A stretch of 8,829 nucleotides of DNA from positions 1-8,829 of the forward strand of contig JAKPQT010000456.1 in assembly GCA_029555885.1 (NCBI GenBank). The letters are read 5' to 3'. Numbering within the stretch: the first letter of the stretch is position 1; every line of letters starts with the position of its first letter. The notes beneath the pieces are model-generated. The model had not been told where the DNA came from, ran no database searches, and saw only the letters and a list, made by a program, of their open reading frames with translations. The translations under genes were made by a program, and so were the position numbers. The DNA comes from Chloroflexota bacterium. Its GTDB lineage: Bacteria; Chloroflexota; Anaerolineae; CG2-30-64-16. Of the stretch, positions 1 to 5,512 are shown piece by piece.

Positions 1-2
1 TG

Positions 3-992
3 GTGCGGGACCTGCATCTGGCCGGGGGTACTGTCACTTTCACGCTGGCCCTGACCACCCTGGCCTGCCCGCTGCGCGACCAGATTGTCACCGCGGCCCG
101 GCAGGCAGTGTTGGCGCTGGACGGTGTCCAGAGCGCAGACATCGCCCTGGGCGAGATGACGGCCCAGGAACGGGCGAAGCTGCACCAGAGCGAGCCGACG
201 GAGGGCGCGGCGGAGCAGTACAATCACGTCCGCCATGTCATTGCGGTTATGAGCGGCAAGGGCGGAGTGGGCAAGTCCCTGGTCGCCGGGTTGCTGGCAG
301 TGACGCTGCGCCGCAACGGGCACCGCGTGGGCGTGTTGGACGCCGATATCACCGGCCCCAGCATCCCCAGGATGTTCTTCCCAAACGGCGCGCGGCCGGG
401 CTCCAGCCCGCTGGCAATCCTGCCCGCGGAGACGCGCACCGGCATCCGCGTGATGTCCATCAACCTGCTGCTGGAGAGCGAGGACCAGGCCGTCATCTGG
501 CGCGGACCGCTCATCAGCGGCGCGATCCGGCAGTTCTGGACAGATGTGCTGTGGGGCGAGCTGGATTATCTGATCGTCGACCTGCCGCCGGGCACATCCG
601 ACGCCTCGCTGACGGTGCTCCAGTCGCTGCCGATGAGCGGCGTGGTGCTGGTCACCTCACCGCAGGCCCTGGCGGGCATGGTCGTGCGCAAGGCCGCCCA
701 GATGGTGGCGCGCGTGAACGTGCCGCTGCTGGGGCTCGTGGAAAACATGAGCTACTTCACCTGTCCCGACACCGGCAAGCAGTACGAGGTCTTCGGGCCC
801 AGCCACAGCGAGCAGATGGCCGACGCGTTGGGCATCTCGTTGCTCGGCCGCCTACCCATCGATCCCCGCATCGCCAGCCTGTGTGATGCGGGTCAAATCG
901 AGTACTGCCCGACCGAGGCTTTCGAGCCGATTGCGGAGCAGATTGAGACGCTGGCCCCGGAAGCCCGCAAGGTCGCGCTGCCGGGGCGTTGA
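3..992 (+). CDS. Mrp/NBP35-family Fe-S carrier ATPase with N-terminal MIP18 (DUF59) domain, 5' truncated
   Basis: Mrp/ApbC/NBP35 proteins are cytosolic P-loop ATPases that carry and transfer Fe-S clusters. Only 329 codons are visible. The GTG at position 3 lies inside the MIP18 domain, so the true start is upstream; about 30 residues are probably missing. Visible residues 1-50 are the end of the MIP18 domain, with the conserved ACPLRDQI (Cys22). The deviant Walker A is SGKGGVGKS at 84-92, and a Walker B-like VDLPPGTSD follows. The C-terminal NMSYFTCP motif is present, but the usual CPxC pair reads CPDT, so only one of the two cluster-bridging cysteines remains. It is the first visible gene of the cluster-assembly island, and the next gene starts 65 bp downstream. 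The family call is very secure. Which cluster it carries is unknown; the context suggests an ORP-like rather than a housekeeping role. Confidence 0.95.
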   Translation: MRDLHLAGGTVTFTLALTTLACPLRDQIVTAARQAVLALDGVQSADIALGEMTAQERAKLHQSEPTEGAAEQYNHVRHVIAVMSGKGGVGKSLVAGLLAVTLRRNGHRVGVLDADITGPSIPRMFFPNGARPGSSPLAILPAETRTGIRVMSINLLLESEDQAVIWRGPLISGAIRQFWTDVLWGELDYLIVDLPPGTSDASLTVLQSLPMSGVVLVTSPQALAGMVVRKAAQMVARVNVPLLGLVENMSYFTCPDTGKQYEVFGPSHSEQMADALGISLLGRLPIDPRIASLCDAGQIEYCPTEAFEPIAEQIETLAPEARKVALPGR

Positions 993-1057
993 GAACGTTG
1001 GCATCATCAAACACTGACCTCAGGACGGTCACAGGATTCAGGAAAGGGGTAAACATC

Positions 1058-1405
1058 ATGCCAAGGGGAGATCGCACAGGACCGATGGGGGCCGGCCCGA
1101 TGACCGGCCGTGGCGCCGGCTGGTGTGCCGGCTATGACCGGCCCGGGTTCGCCAACGCGGTGCCCGGGTTCGGAAGAGGCATGGGCTATCGCGCAGGCGG
1201 CGGCCGCGGCTGGCGCAACATGTACTACGCGACCGGCCTGCCAGCCTGGGCGCGTGGGGGTGTCATACCGCCCGCACCGCCTGTGCAGGCCACACCGGAT
1301 CAGGAAATGATGGAGCTGCGAACACAGGCCAGCTGGTTGGCGCAACAACTGGAAGCCATCCAGCGACGCATCGAGGCACTCGGCAGCGGGAATCCGCAGC
1401 CATAG
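1058..1405 (+). CDS. DUF5320-like Gly-rich small protein with C-terminal coiled coil
   Basis: A 115-residue protein of unknown function. The N-terminus reads MPRGDRTGPMGAGPMTGRGA and is followed by WCAGY, the Gly/Pro/Arg-rich signature typical of DUF5320 proteins, which are commonly found beside NifX-like and MinD/Mrp ATPase genes in anaerobes. The middle (about residues 40-65) is rich in Gly, Arg and aromatic residues. After a Pro-rich linker, the last ~35 residues form a probable amphipathic helix or short coiled coil (QEMMELRTQASWLAQQLEAI). The ATG at 1058 was chosen over the in-frame ATG-less extension from 989 because GGAAAGGGG sits 8 nt upstream and family members begin with MPRGD or MPGGD. 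Inference: a small partner or adaptor of the cluster-assembly ATPases. No catalytic motif is visible, and there is only one cysteine near residue 24. Confidence 0.85.
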   Translation: MPRGDRTGPMGAGPMTGRGAGWCAGYDRPGFANAVPGFGRGMGYRAGGGRGWRNMYYATGLPAWARGGVIPPAPPVQATPDQEMMELRTQASWLAQQLEAIQRRIEALGSGNPQP

Positions 1406-1417
1406 CGCCCGGCGAAC

Positions 1418-1449
1418 GGGGCGGTGTCGCAAGGCTGCGGCACCGCCCC
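1418..1449 (+). promoter_or_regulatory. Strong intercistronic hairpin abutting the next ribosome binding site
   Basis: GGGGCGGTG (1418-1426) pairs perfectly with CACCGCCCC (1441-1449). The stem continues inward through T1427/G1440 and CGCA/TGCG to an AGGC tetraloop, giving about 14 bp. No T-tract follows; the AAGGAGGG ribosome binding site begins at 1451, one base after the stem. It is therefore not a standard intrinsic terminator. It more plausibly acts as an mRNA stabiliser or processing site, or modulates translation of the zinc-ribbon gene. The structure is read directly from sequence; the role is inferred. Confidence 0.75.
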
Positions 1450-1462
1450 CAAGGAGGGAAAG

Positions 1463-1672
1463 ATGTTTAGTCGATTGCTGCGCGGCCGCGGCGGGGGCGG
1501 CGGTCGTGGAGGAGGCGGCGGACGGGGGAGTGGCCGCGGGACGAAGCCCGGCTCTGGCCCCGGCGGCGACTGCGTCTGCCCGCAATGCGGTCATCGGCAA
1601 CCTCACGAGATCGGTCAACGCTGCATGGATATCGCGTGTCCCAAGTGCGGCACGCGCATGGTCAAAGAATAG
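1463..1672 (+). CDS. Small RGG/Gly-rich zinc-ribbon protein
   Basis: A 69-residue basic protein of unknown function. Residues 1-35 are a low-complexity RGG/Gly-rich tail (RGRGGGGGRGGGGGRGSGRG). Residues 36-69 form a compact zinc ribbon with CPQC at 39-42 and CPKC at 59-62, plus extra cysteines at 37 and 54. The start is the ATG at 1463, preceded by a near-perfect AAGGAGGG (1451-1458). A longer in-frame reading from 1424 would run through the hairpin stem and is unlikely. The stop is 13 bp before the NifX-like gene. By memory, similar Gly-rich N-tail plus CxCPxC...CPKC proteins occur next to NifX-like genes in anaerobes. The ribbon could bind Zn or Fe, and the RGG tail suggests RNA or protein contacts; both are inferences. 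Confidence 0.82.
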   Translation: MFSRLLRGRGGGGGRGGGGGRGSGRGTKPGSGPGGDCVCPQCGHRQPHEIGQRCMDIACPKCGTRMVKE

Positions 1673-1685
1673 AGGTCACACCTAC

Positions 1686-2060
1686 ATGAAGCTCATCGTT
1701 ACAGCCACTGCACCCAACGTCGAAGCGCCGGTCGATCCCCGGTTTGGCCGGGGCGCCTACTTCATCGTCATCGACACGGACACCATGCAATGGCAGGCGC
1801 ATCAGAACCAGGCCGTCAACGCGGCCGGCGGCGCCGGCTCACAGGCTGCGCAGTTCGTCGCGCAGCAGGGCGTGGAGGCCGTCATCAGCGGCGACTTCGG
1901 CCCAAACGCCTACATTGCGCTGGCAGCCGGTGAAGTCAGGATGTACCTGCTCGGCGCGAGCCAGACGGTCAGCGAAGCCGTCGCCAACTGCGTGGCGGGC
2001 AAGCTGCAGGAAGTCCATGCACCGACCGGAGCAGGACATCATGGTGGCCGGAGTGGATGA
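1686..2060 (+). CDS. NifX/DiNase-family (dinitrogenase Fe-Mo cofactor biosynthesis-like) protein
   Basis: A 124-residue single-domain member of the NifB-C/NifX/NafY ribonuclease-H-like fold that binds metal-sulfur cofactors or their precursors. Family marks include the opening MKLIVTA, the PVDPRFGR motif at 15-22, the GAGSQAAQFVAQQGVEAV helix-strand around 49-66, and GPNA. Residues after ~110 are a tail with HAPTGAGHHGG. No nif structural genes are visible. The family also contains the Desulfovibrio orange protein (ORP), which holds a Mo-Cu-sulfide cluster, and the flanking ferredoxin-MinD ATPases match that context. The ATG at 1686 follows an AGAGG. The 3' end overlaps the next gene by 20 bp, suggesting translational coupling. 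The family is secure; the bound metal is not determinable here. Confidence 0.92.
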   Translation: MKLIVTATAPNVEAPVDPRFGRGAYFIVIDTDTMQWQAHQNQAVNAAGGAGSQAAQFVAQQGVEAVISGDFGPNAYIALAAGEVRMYLLGASQTVSEAVANCVAGKLQEVHAPTGAGHHGGRSG

Positions 2061-2982
2061 AAACAGGGGCGGGCTGACCCCGCCCCTGCGGATCGCGGTC
2101 GCGAGCGGCAAGGGCGGCACGGGCAAGACCACGGTGGCAACCAGCCTGGCGTTGAGCCTGGCGGGCGGCGGTCCGGGGCTGCCCCCGGTCCTCCTCGATT
2201 GCGATGTCGAGGGGCCCAACGCGCACCTGTTCCTGAAACCAACTTTCCAACGTCGCCAGGACGTTGCCATTCAGATCCCGCGTGTGGATGCGGCGAAATG
2301 CACTGCGTGCGGCCGGTGTGCCGAGGTGTGCGAGTACCATGCCATCGTCGTGCTGGGCAAGCGCACGCTGGTCTTTTCGCAGCTCTGCCACGGCTGCGGC
2401 AGTTGCACGCTGGTGTGCCCTGAGAACGCCATCAGCGAGGAACCACACGCCATCGGCGTGCTCGAAGCTGGCACAGCGGCCTACGGCATCCCCTTTGCAC
2501 GCGGGGTGCTGAACGTGGGGGAGCCGATGGCGGCGCCGGCCATCCGCCAGCTCAAACACTGGGGCATCCCTGCAGCCGAGGCAGAGGGCCGCGTGGTCAT
2601 CCTCGATGCGCCGCCAGGCACCTCGTGCCCGGTCGTAGAGACCGTGCGCGGGGCCGACTACCTGCTGTTCGTCACCGAGCCGACCCCCTTCGGGCTGCAT
2701 GACCTGCGGCTGGCCGCAGACGTGGCCGCGGAGCTGGGCATTCCGGCGGGCGTCATCATCAACCGTGACGGCATCGGTGACACGGCCGTCGATGAGTTCT
2801 GTGCGGACGCGGGGCTGCCGGTGCTGCTCCGCATCCCGTTCGAGCGTGCGATTGCCGAGGGAGTCGCGCAGGGACGCACGCTGGTTGAGATTCATCCCGA
2901 GTATGCACTGCGCCTCCAGGCGGTATTTGCCAGGATCAGCAGACAGATGGCAGCCAAGCACGCAGCGCAGTGCAATTCGTAG
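2041..2982 (+). CDS. MinD-superfamily P-loop ATPase with inserted 2x[4Fe-4S] ferredoxin domain (first copy)
   Basis: A 313-residue cytosolic ATPase of the MinD/ParA/Mrp superfamily. The deviant Walker A SGKGGTGKTT is at 22-31. A bacterial-ferredoxin insert follows, with two full motifs, C87-x2-C90-x2-C93-x3-C97 and C116-x2-C119-x2-C122-x3-C126, for two [4Fe-4S] clusters. DAPPGTSCP at 189-197 is the Walker B/switch region. The ATG at 2041 is preceded by GGAGCAGGA and overlaps the NifX-like gene. The open frame extends much further upstream, but only as antisense-style noise inside that gene. Paired ATPases of this type are components of the ORP complex and of related clusters in anaerobes. Inferred role: ATP- and redox-driven loading of a cluster onto the NifX-like protein. 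Confidence 0.93.
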   Translation: MVAGVDENRGGLTPPLRIAVASGKGGTGKTTVATSLALSLAGGGPGLPPVLLDCDVEGPNAHLFLKPTFQRRQDVAIQIPRVDAAKCTACGRCAEVCEYHAIVVLGKRTLVFSQLCHGCGSCTLVCPENAISEEPHAIGVLEAGTAAYGIPFARGVLNVGEPMAAPAIRQLKHWGIPAAEAEGRVVILDAPPGTSCPVVETVRGADYLLFVTEPTPFGLHDLRLAADVAAELGIPAGVIINRDGIGDTAVDEFCADAGLPVLLRIPFERAIAEGVAQGRTLVEIHPEYALRLQAVFARISRQMAAKHAAQCNS

Positions 2983-2996
2983 GAACGAGAGCCATT

Positions 2997-3908
2997 GTGA
3001 AACAACTCGTCATCTTGAGCGGCAAAGGCGGCACAGGCAAGACCAGCGTCGCGGCTGCGTTCGCACACCTGGCGGCCAAGAGTGCATTGCCGGTCCACGC
3101 GGTGCTGGCCGATGCCGATGTGGATGCGGCCAATCTCGAGTTGGTGCTGGGCCCCAGCCCGCTGGAAACGCACGAATTCATCGGTGGCGCGGTGGCAGTC
3201 ATCGACGAGGCGCTCTGCCAGGGCTGTGACAACTGCTACGATGTCTGCCAGTTCGAGGCAGTGCTGCGACCTGCTGGTGGCCGCATAGCCTATGCCGTCG
3301 ATCCGATCGCCTGCGAAGGCTGCGCAGCCTGCGTCTACCAGTGCCCGAAGGATGCCATCCGGATGGTGCCGCAACTGGCCGGTCACTGGTTCCGGTCCGC
3401 CAGCCGCTATGGGCGGCTGTTTCATGCCTCGCTGCGACCGGCCCAGGAGAACTCCGGCAAGCTGGTGACGCTGGTCAAGCAGCAGGCGCGGCTGCTGGCA
3501 CTGGACGACGGCTATGACGCCGTGCTGGTGGATGGGCCGCCGGGGATCGGCTGCCCGGTCATCTCCGCAGCATCGGGCGCCGATCTGGCGCTGATCGTGG
3601 CCGAGCCTACCGCGGCCGGCATCCACGACATGGCCCGCGTGCTCCAGACGACTGCGCACTTCCGCGTGGCCGCACTGGTGTGCATCAACAAGGCCGATAT
3701 CTACCCGGAAGGCACGGCGCAGATCGAGGCTTACTGCCGGGATGAGGGCATCGAGGTCGTTGGCCGCATTCCGTTCGATACCGCGGTCACGGACGCCATG
3801 GTTCGCGGCGAGCCTGTCACGGCCTTCCGGCCGGAGTCGCCCGCGGCAGTGGCCCTGACTGCGGTCTGGCAGCGCGTGGCAGAGCGGCTGAACGCGGGAG
3901 CAGCATGA
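2997..3908 (+). CDS. MinD-superfamily P-loop ATPase with inserted 2x[4Fe-4S] ferredoxin domain (second copy)
   Basis: A 303-residue paralogue of the preceding gene, with the same architecture but considerable divergence. Walker A SGKGGTGKTS is at 8-17. The ferredoxin insert has C74-x2-C77-x2-C80-x3-C84 and C106-x2-C109-x2-C112-x3-C116. DGPPGIGCP is at 179-187. The start is the GTG at 2997: it puts KQLVILSGKGG at the expected distance from the N-terminus and has AGGAACGAGA just upstream. An upstream GTG at 2970 would add nine residues of no family resemblance and overlap the previous gene. The gene lies 14 bp after the first ATPase. The two probably work as a heterodimer, as the paired ATPases of ORP-type operons are thought to. 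The partner assignment is inferred. Confidence 0.93.
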   Translation: MKQLVILSGKGGTGKTSVAAAFAHLAAKSALPVHAVLADADVDAANLELVLGPSPLETHEFIGGAVAVIDEALCQGCDNCYDVCQFEAVLRPAGGRIAYAVDPIACEGCAACVYQCPKDAIRMVPQLAGHWFRSASRYGRLFHASLRPAQENSGKLVTLVKQQARLLALDDGYDAVLVDGPPGIGCPVISAASGADLALIVAEPTAAGIHDMARVLQTTAHFRVAALVCINKADIYPEGTAQIEAYCRDEGIEVVGRIPFDTAVTDAMVRGEPVTAFRPESPAAVALTAVWQRVAERLNAGAA

Positions 3909-3924
3909 ACAAGGAGGGACGCTC

Positions 3925-4239
3925 ATGAACGACCCTGAGAAGCTCCGGGAGGCTATTTTGGCGCATCTTACCACGGTGATTGACCCGGAGACAGGCGTGG
4001 ACGTCATACGGATGCGGCTCATCGAGAACTTGAGCGTGGACGCGCGCGGCTGCGTCAGCTACGTCTTTCGCCCATCCTCCTCCCTGTGTCCGCTGGCTGT
4101 CCCGCTGGCGATGGCGATTCGCCGCGCGGTGCGGGAGGTGCCGGGCGTCACCAACCAGATCATGCGCGTCGAAGGTTACGTAGGCAGCGATGCGCTGAAT
4201 GTACTGCTGGAAGAACTGGCAGAGTCATCAGAAGACTGA
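3925..4239 (+). CDS. Stand-alone MIP18/DUF59-family Fe-S assembly protein
   Basis: A 104-residue protein made of a single MIP18 (DUF59) domain, the family of SufT, PaaD and the N-terminal domain of many Mrp proteins, which assist Fe-S cluster maturation. Visible family marks are the IDPETGVDV motif around 19-27 (classically DPE-[IL]G), the SSSLCPLA segment with the conserved Cys55, and a following helix leading to VPGV. A perfect AAGGAGGG (3911-3918) precedes the ATG. Interestingly, the island also carries this domain fused to the first Mrp gene, so two MIP18 domains serve one locus. It may be a dedicated carrier between the NifU-type scaffold downstream and the ATPases upstream; this is inference from adjacency. 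Confidence 0.9.
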   Translation: MNDPEKLREAILAHLTTVIDPETGVDVIRMRLIENLSVDARGCVSYVFRPSSSLCPLAVPLAMAIRRAVREVPGVTNQIMRVEGYVGSDALNVLLEELAESSED

Positions 4240-4254
4240 AAGGTATCGCGGTGC

Positions 4255-4725
4255 ATGGATAAGCAGAATGAACCCCGTCCGGGGGAGGCGGTGAACAGCA
4301 CACCGGATAAGACAGAGAGCCGGGACGAAAATGCCGCAGCCCACGATGTCATCGAGCTGCGACCCTTTGCCTTTTCCGCCAAAGTGTTACAGCATGGCCG
4401 CCATCCGGCCAATGCACGCCGTATGGAGCAGCCGGATGCACACGCCATCAAGGTCGGCTGGTGCGGCGAGGTGATGGAAATGTACCTCCGGCTGGACGGG
4501 GACTGCATTGCGGAAGCCAGCTTTTGGGCCGACGGCTGTCTTTCCACGATGGCCTGCGGAGACATGCTGACGACGATGGCAGCCGGGAAGTCCCTTGCAG
4601 ATGCTGCGGCGATTACGCCGGAACAACTGATTGCCGCGCTGGACGGCCTGCCCTTCAAGAGCCACCACTGCGCGGAGCTGTCGGTGGAGACCTTGCAGGA
4701 GGCCATCGCACGTTGTGGTGGATAG
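4255..4725 (+). CDS. NifU/IscU-type Fe-S cluster scaffold protein
   Basis: A 156-residue scaffold of the NifU N-terminal/IscU family, on which Fe-S clusters are built before transfer. The three ligand cysteines are present: C70 in WCGEVM, C95 in DGC, and C139 in HHC after His138. The Asp that normally follows the first Cys-Gly (CGD) is Glu72 here. There are further cysteines at 84, 101 and 154; the DGCLSTMACG stretch resembles the anaerobe-type IscU relatives. An N-terminal extension of about 35 polar residues has no family counterpart that I recognise. The ATG at 4255 has only a weak AAAGG upstream, so a later start such as GTG 4291 is possible. It follows the MIP18 gene by 15 bp and is probably in the same operon. 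The sulfur donor is not obvious nearby, apart from the desulfurase-family gene at the right edge. Confidence 0.88.
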   Translation: MDKQNEPRPGEAVNSTPDKTESRDENAAAHDVIELRPFAFSAKVLQHGRHPANARRMEQPDAHAIKVGWCGEVMEMYLRLDGDCIAEASFWADGCLSTMACGDMLTTMAAGKSLADAAAITPEQLIAALDGLPFKSHHCAELSVETLQEAIARCGG

Positions 4726-4741
4726 AACCAAGGAGGCTGCT

Positions 4742-4999
4742 ATGCCCGGATACGATGGAACGGGTCCACGCGGGACGGGGATGTTCACCGGCCGCGGGGA
4801 GGGATATTGCGCCTTGCGCCTGCCCGAAGCCGACTCCGGCGAAGCGGTGAGCGGCTATGCTGGCATCGCAGGCCAGCCGGTACAGCTTACCCCGGGCGCC
4901 GCACAGCCGCGCCGAATCATCGACGCAGCGCCATTCGGCCGTCTGGATGCCCGCGTCGTGTGTCAGGGATGGCGCCGCCGGTGTGGCCGGCGCAAATAG
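4742..4999 (+). CDS. Second DUF5320-like Gly-rich small protein
   Basis: An 85-residue protein of unknown function. Its N-terminus, MPGYDGTGPRGTGMFTGRGE then GYCA, matches the DUF5320 opening of the gene at 1058 (GTGP..G.G..TGRG.G.C). The remainder diverges: there is no coiled coil, and the C-terminus is short and very basic with two cysteines (CQGWRRRCGRRK). AAGGAGGCT lies just before the ATG at 4742, which fixes the start. It closes the cluster-assembly island, 16 bp after the scaffold gene. With two such proteins bracketing the island, a structural or regulatory role with the ATPases is plausible. The divergent C-terminus could also indicate relaxed constraint. The call rests mainly on the first 23 residues. 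Confidence 0.78.
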   Translation: MPGYDGTGPRGTGMFTGRGEGYCALRLPEADSGEAVSGYAGIAGQPVQLTPGAAQPRRIIDAAPFGRLDARVVCQGWRRRCGRRK

Positions 5000-5032
5000 G
5001 TAATTCCTTGATAGGCTGGCTGCCTTGAGCGC

Positions 5033-5090
5033 GTGCAGCACTGCACCTCGCGTGCCGCGAGTCTATGCGCGTCGTCACTTCCTAAGACGC
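5033..5090 (+). promoter_or_regulatory. Structured spacer upstream of the CooT-like gene
   Basis: The 113-bp gap between the second DUF5320-like gene and the CooT-like gene contains two adjacent small hairpins: GTGCA/TGCAC (5033-5037/5042-5046) and CTCGCG/CGCGAG (5047-5052/5056-5061, 3-nt loop). A weaker GCGTC/GACGC pairing lies at 5069-5073/5086-5090. No T-tract and no convincing -10/-35 pair is seen. It could separate two transcripts or act as an mRNA leader for the nickel genes. The function is inferred only. Confidence 0.4.
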
Positions 5091-5112
5091 TAGCAGTAGC
5101 AGGGAGGGTCAG

Positions 5113-5343
5113 ATGTGCCAGGCAACTGTGTACCTGGGTGATCAGGTGGTCGCGCGCGACGTGACCTGGCTGGAACCCACAGCGGAAGGCGTGACCTTTG
5201 GGACATTTTTCGAGGCTCCTCAAGTCGTGCACGGGCGCATTCGATACCTGGATTTCCTGAAGCACCGTGTGGTGCTGGAACCGCTGGAGGAGAGTCATGG
5301 ACGAGAACACGAAGCTGCGCATGCTGCTCCCACACTGGATTGA
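5113..5343 (+). CDS. CooT-family nickel-binding protein
   Basis: A 76-residue protein of the CooT family. CooT proteins are small dimeric Ni(II) binders first known from maturation of the nickel carbon monoxide dehydrogenase; the N-terminal Met-Cys supplies the metal-binding cysteine. Here the protein begins MCQATVYLGDQ, with Cys2 in place. The following pattern VTWLEPTAEGVTFGTFFEAP and then RIRYLDFLKHRVVLEPLEE matches the beta-rich family layout. The ATG at 5113 has AGGGAGGG (5101-5108) upstream. The last 47 bp overlap the next gene in another frame, so the final ~16 residues (SHGREHEAAHAAPTLD) form a His-containing tail beyond the core. No CODH or hydrogenase gene is in the window; the nickel client is unknown. 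Confidence 0.85.
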   Translation: MCQATVYLGDQVVARDVTWLEPTAEGVTFGTFFEAPQVVHGRIRYLDFLKHRVVLEPLEESHGREHEAAHAAPTLD

Positions 5344-5512
5344 GCACAACGGTGAGCACGCCCAGGAATTCAGGGACTATGCCGGGCGCTCGTCGGATGA
5401 GACGCGCGCAAGTCTGATGGCGGTCGCGCAGTTGGTCGAGGCTGCCAACGCAAGGCTTGAAGAGGCGCTGGCTGGGCTCGGTGGCCCGCTAGAGCACCAC
5501 CACCACGCATGA
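5297..5512 (+). CDS. Small His-rich helical protein, putative metal-binding partner of CooT
   Basis: A 71-residue, mostly alpha-helical protein that starts inside the end of the CooT-like gene; the ATG at 5297 has GGAGGAG just upstream. The N-terminal half contains HWIEHNGEHAQEFRDYA, with three histidines and several acidic residues spaced as in a metal site. The second half is an Ala/Leu/Glu-rich helix (VAQLVEAANARLEEALAG), and the protein ends GGPLEHHHHA. I recall HWIEHN-containing short domains next to, or fused with, CooT-like proteins in anaerobes (possibly the family now called DUF8180), but I am not certain of the name. The 47-bp overlap with the CooT-like gene and a 4-bp ATGA overlap with the next gene imply coupled translation. 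Nickel storage or delivery is the simplest guess. Confidence 0.78.
   Translation: MDENTKLRMLLPHWIEHNGEHAQEFRDYAGRSSDETRASLMAVAQLVEAANARLEEALAGLGGPLEHHHHA

Noticed and set aside
993..1057. Possible promoter between the Mrp and DUF5320-like genes (TTGGCA at 997)
   Set aside because: No acceptable -10 box at 16-18 bp downstream. The gap is short and the genes probably share one transcript.
1744..2040. In-frame upstream extension of the first ferredoxin-MinD ATPase
   Set aside because: The extension (Arg/Ser/Pro-rich) overlaps the NifX-like gene in another frame. The ATG at 2041 has a ribosome site and places the Walker A motif at the normal distance from the N-terminus.
2892..4022. A 376-codon open frame on the - strand opposite the second ferredoxin-MinD ATPase
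   Set aside because: The + strand frame has complete Walker and ferredoxin motifs. The - strand product is compositionally biased and unrecognisable, as expected of an antisense shadow in GC-rich DNA.
5014..5031. Possible sigma54 promoter (TGGC followed by TTGAGC) before the CooT-like gene, prompted by sigma54 control of the Desulfovibrio orp operons
   Set aside because: The required GG-N10-GC spacing is not met in any register.
5488..5512. PLEHHHHA ending encoded by CTAGAGCACCACCACCAC, resembling a vector-derived His tag
   Set aside because: It has four rather than six histidines, the codon before differs from the usual vector site, no vector sequence follows, and the gene overlaps natural neighbours in a metal-handling operon. 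Coincidental natural His tail.
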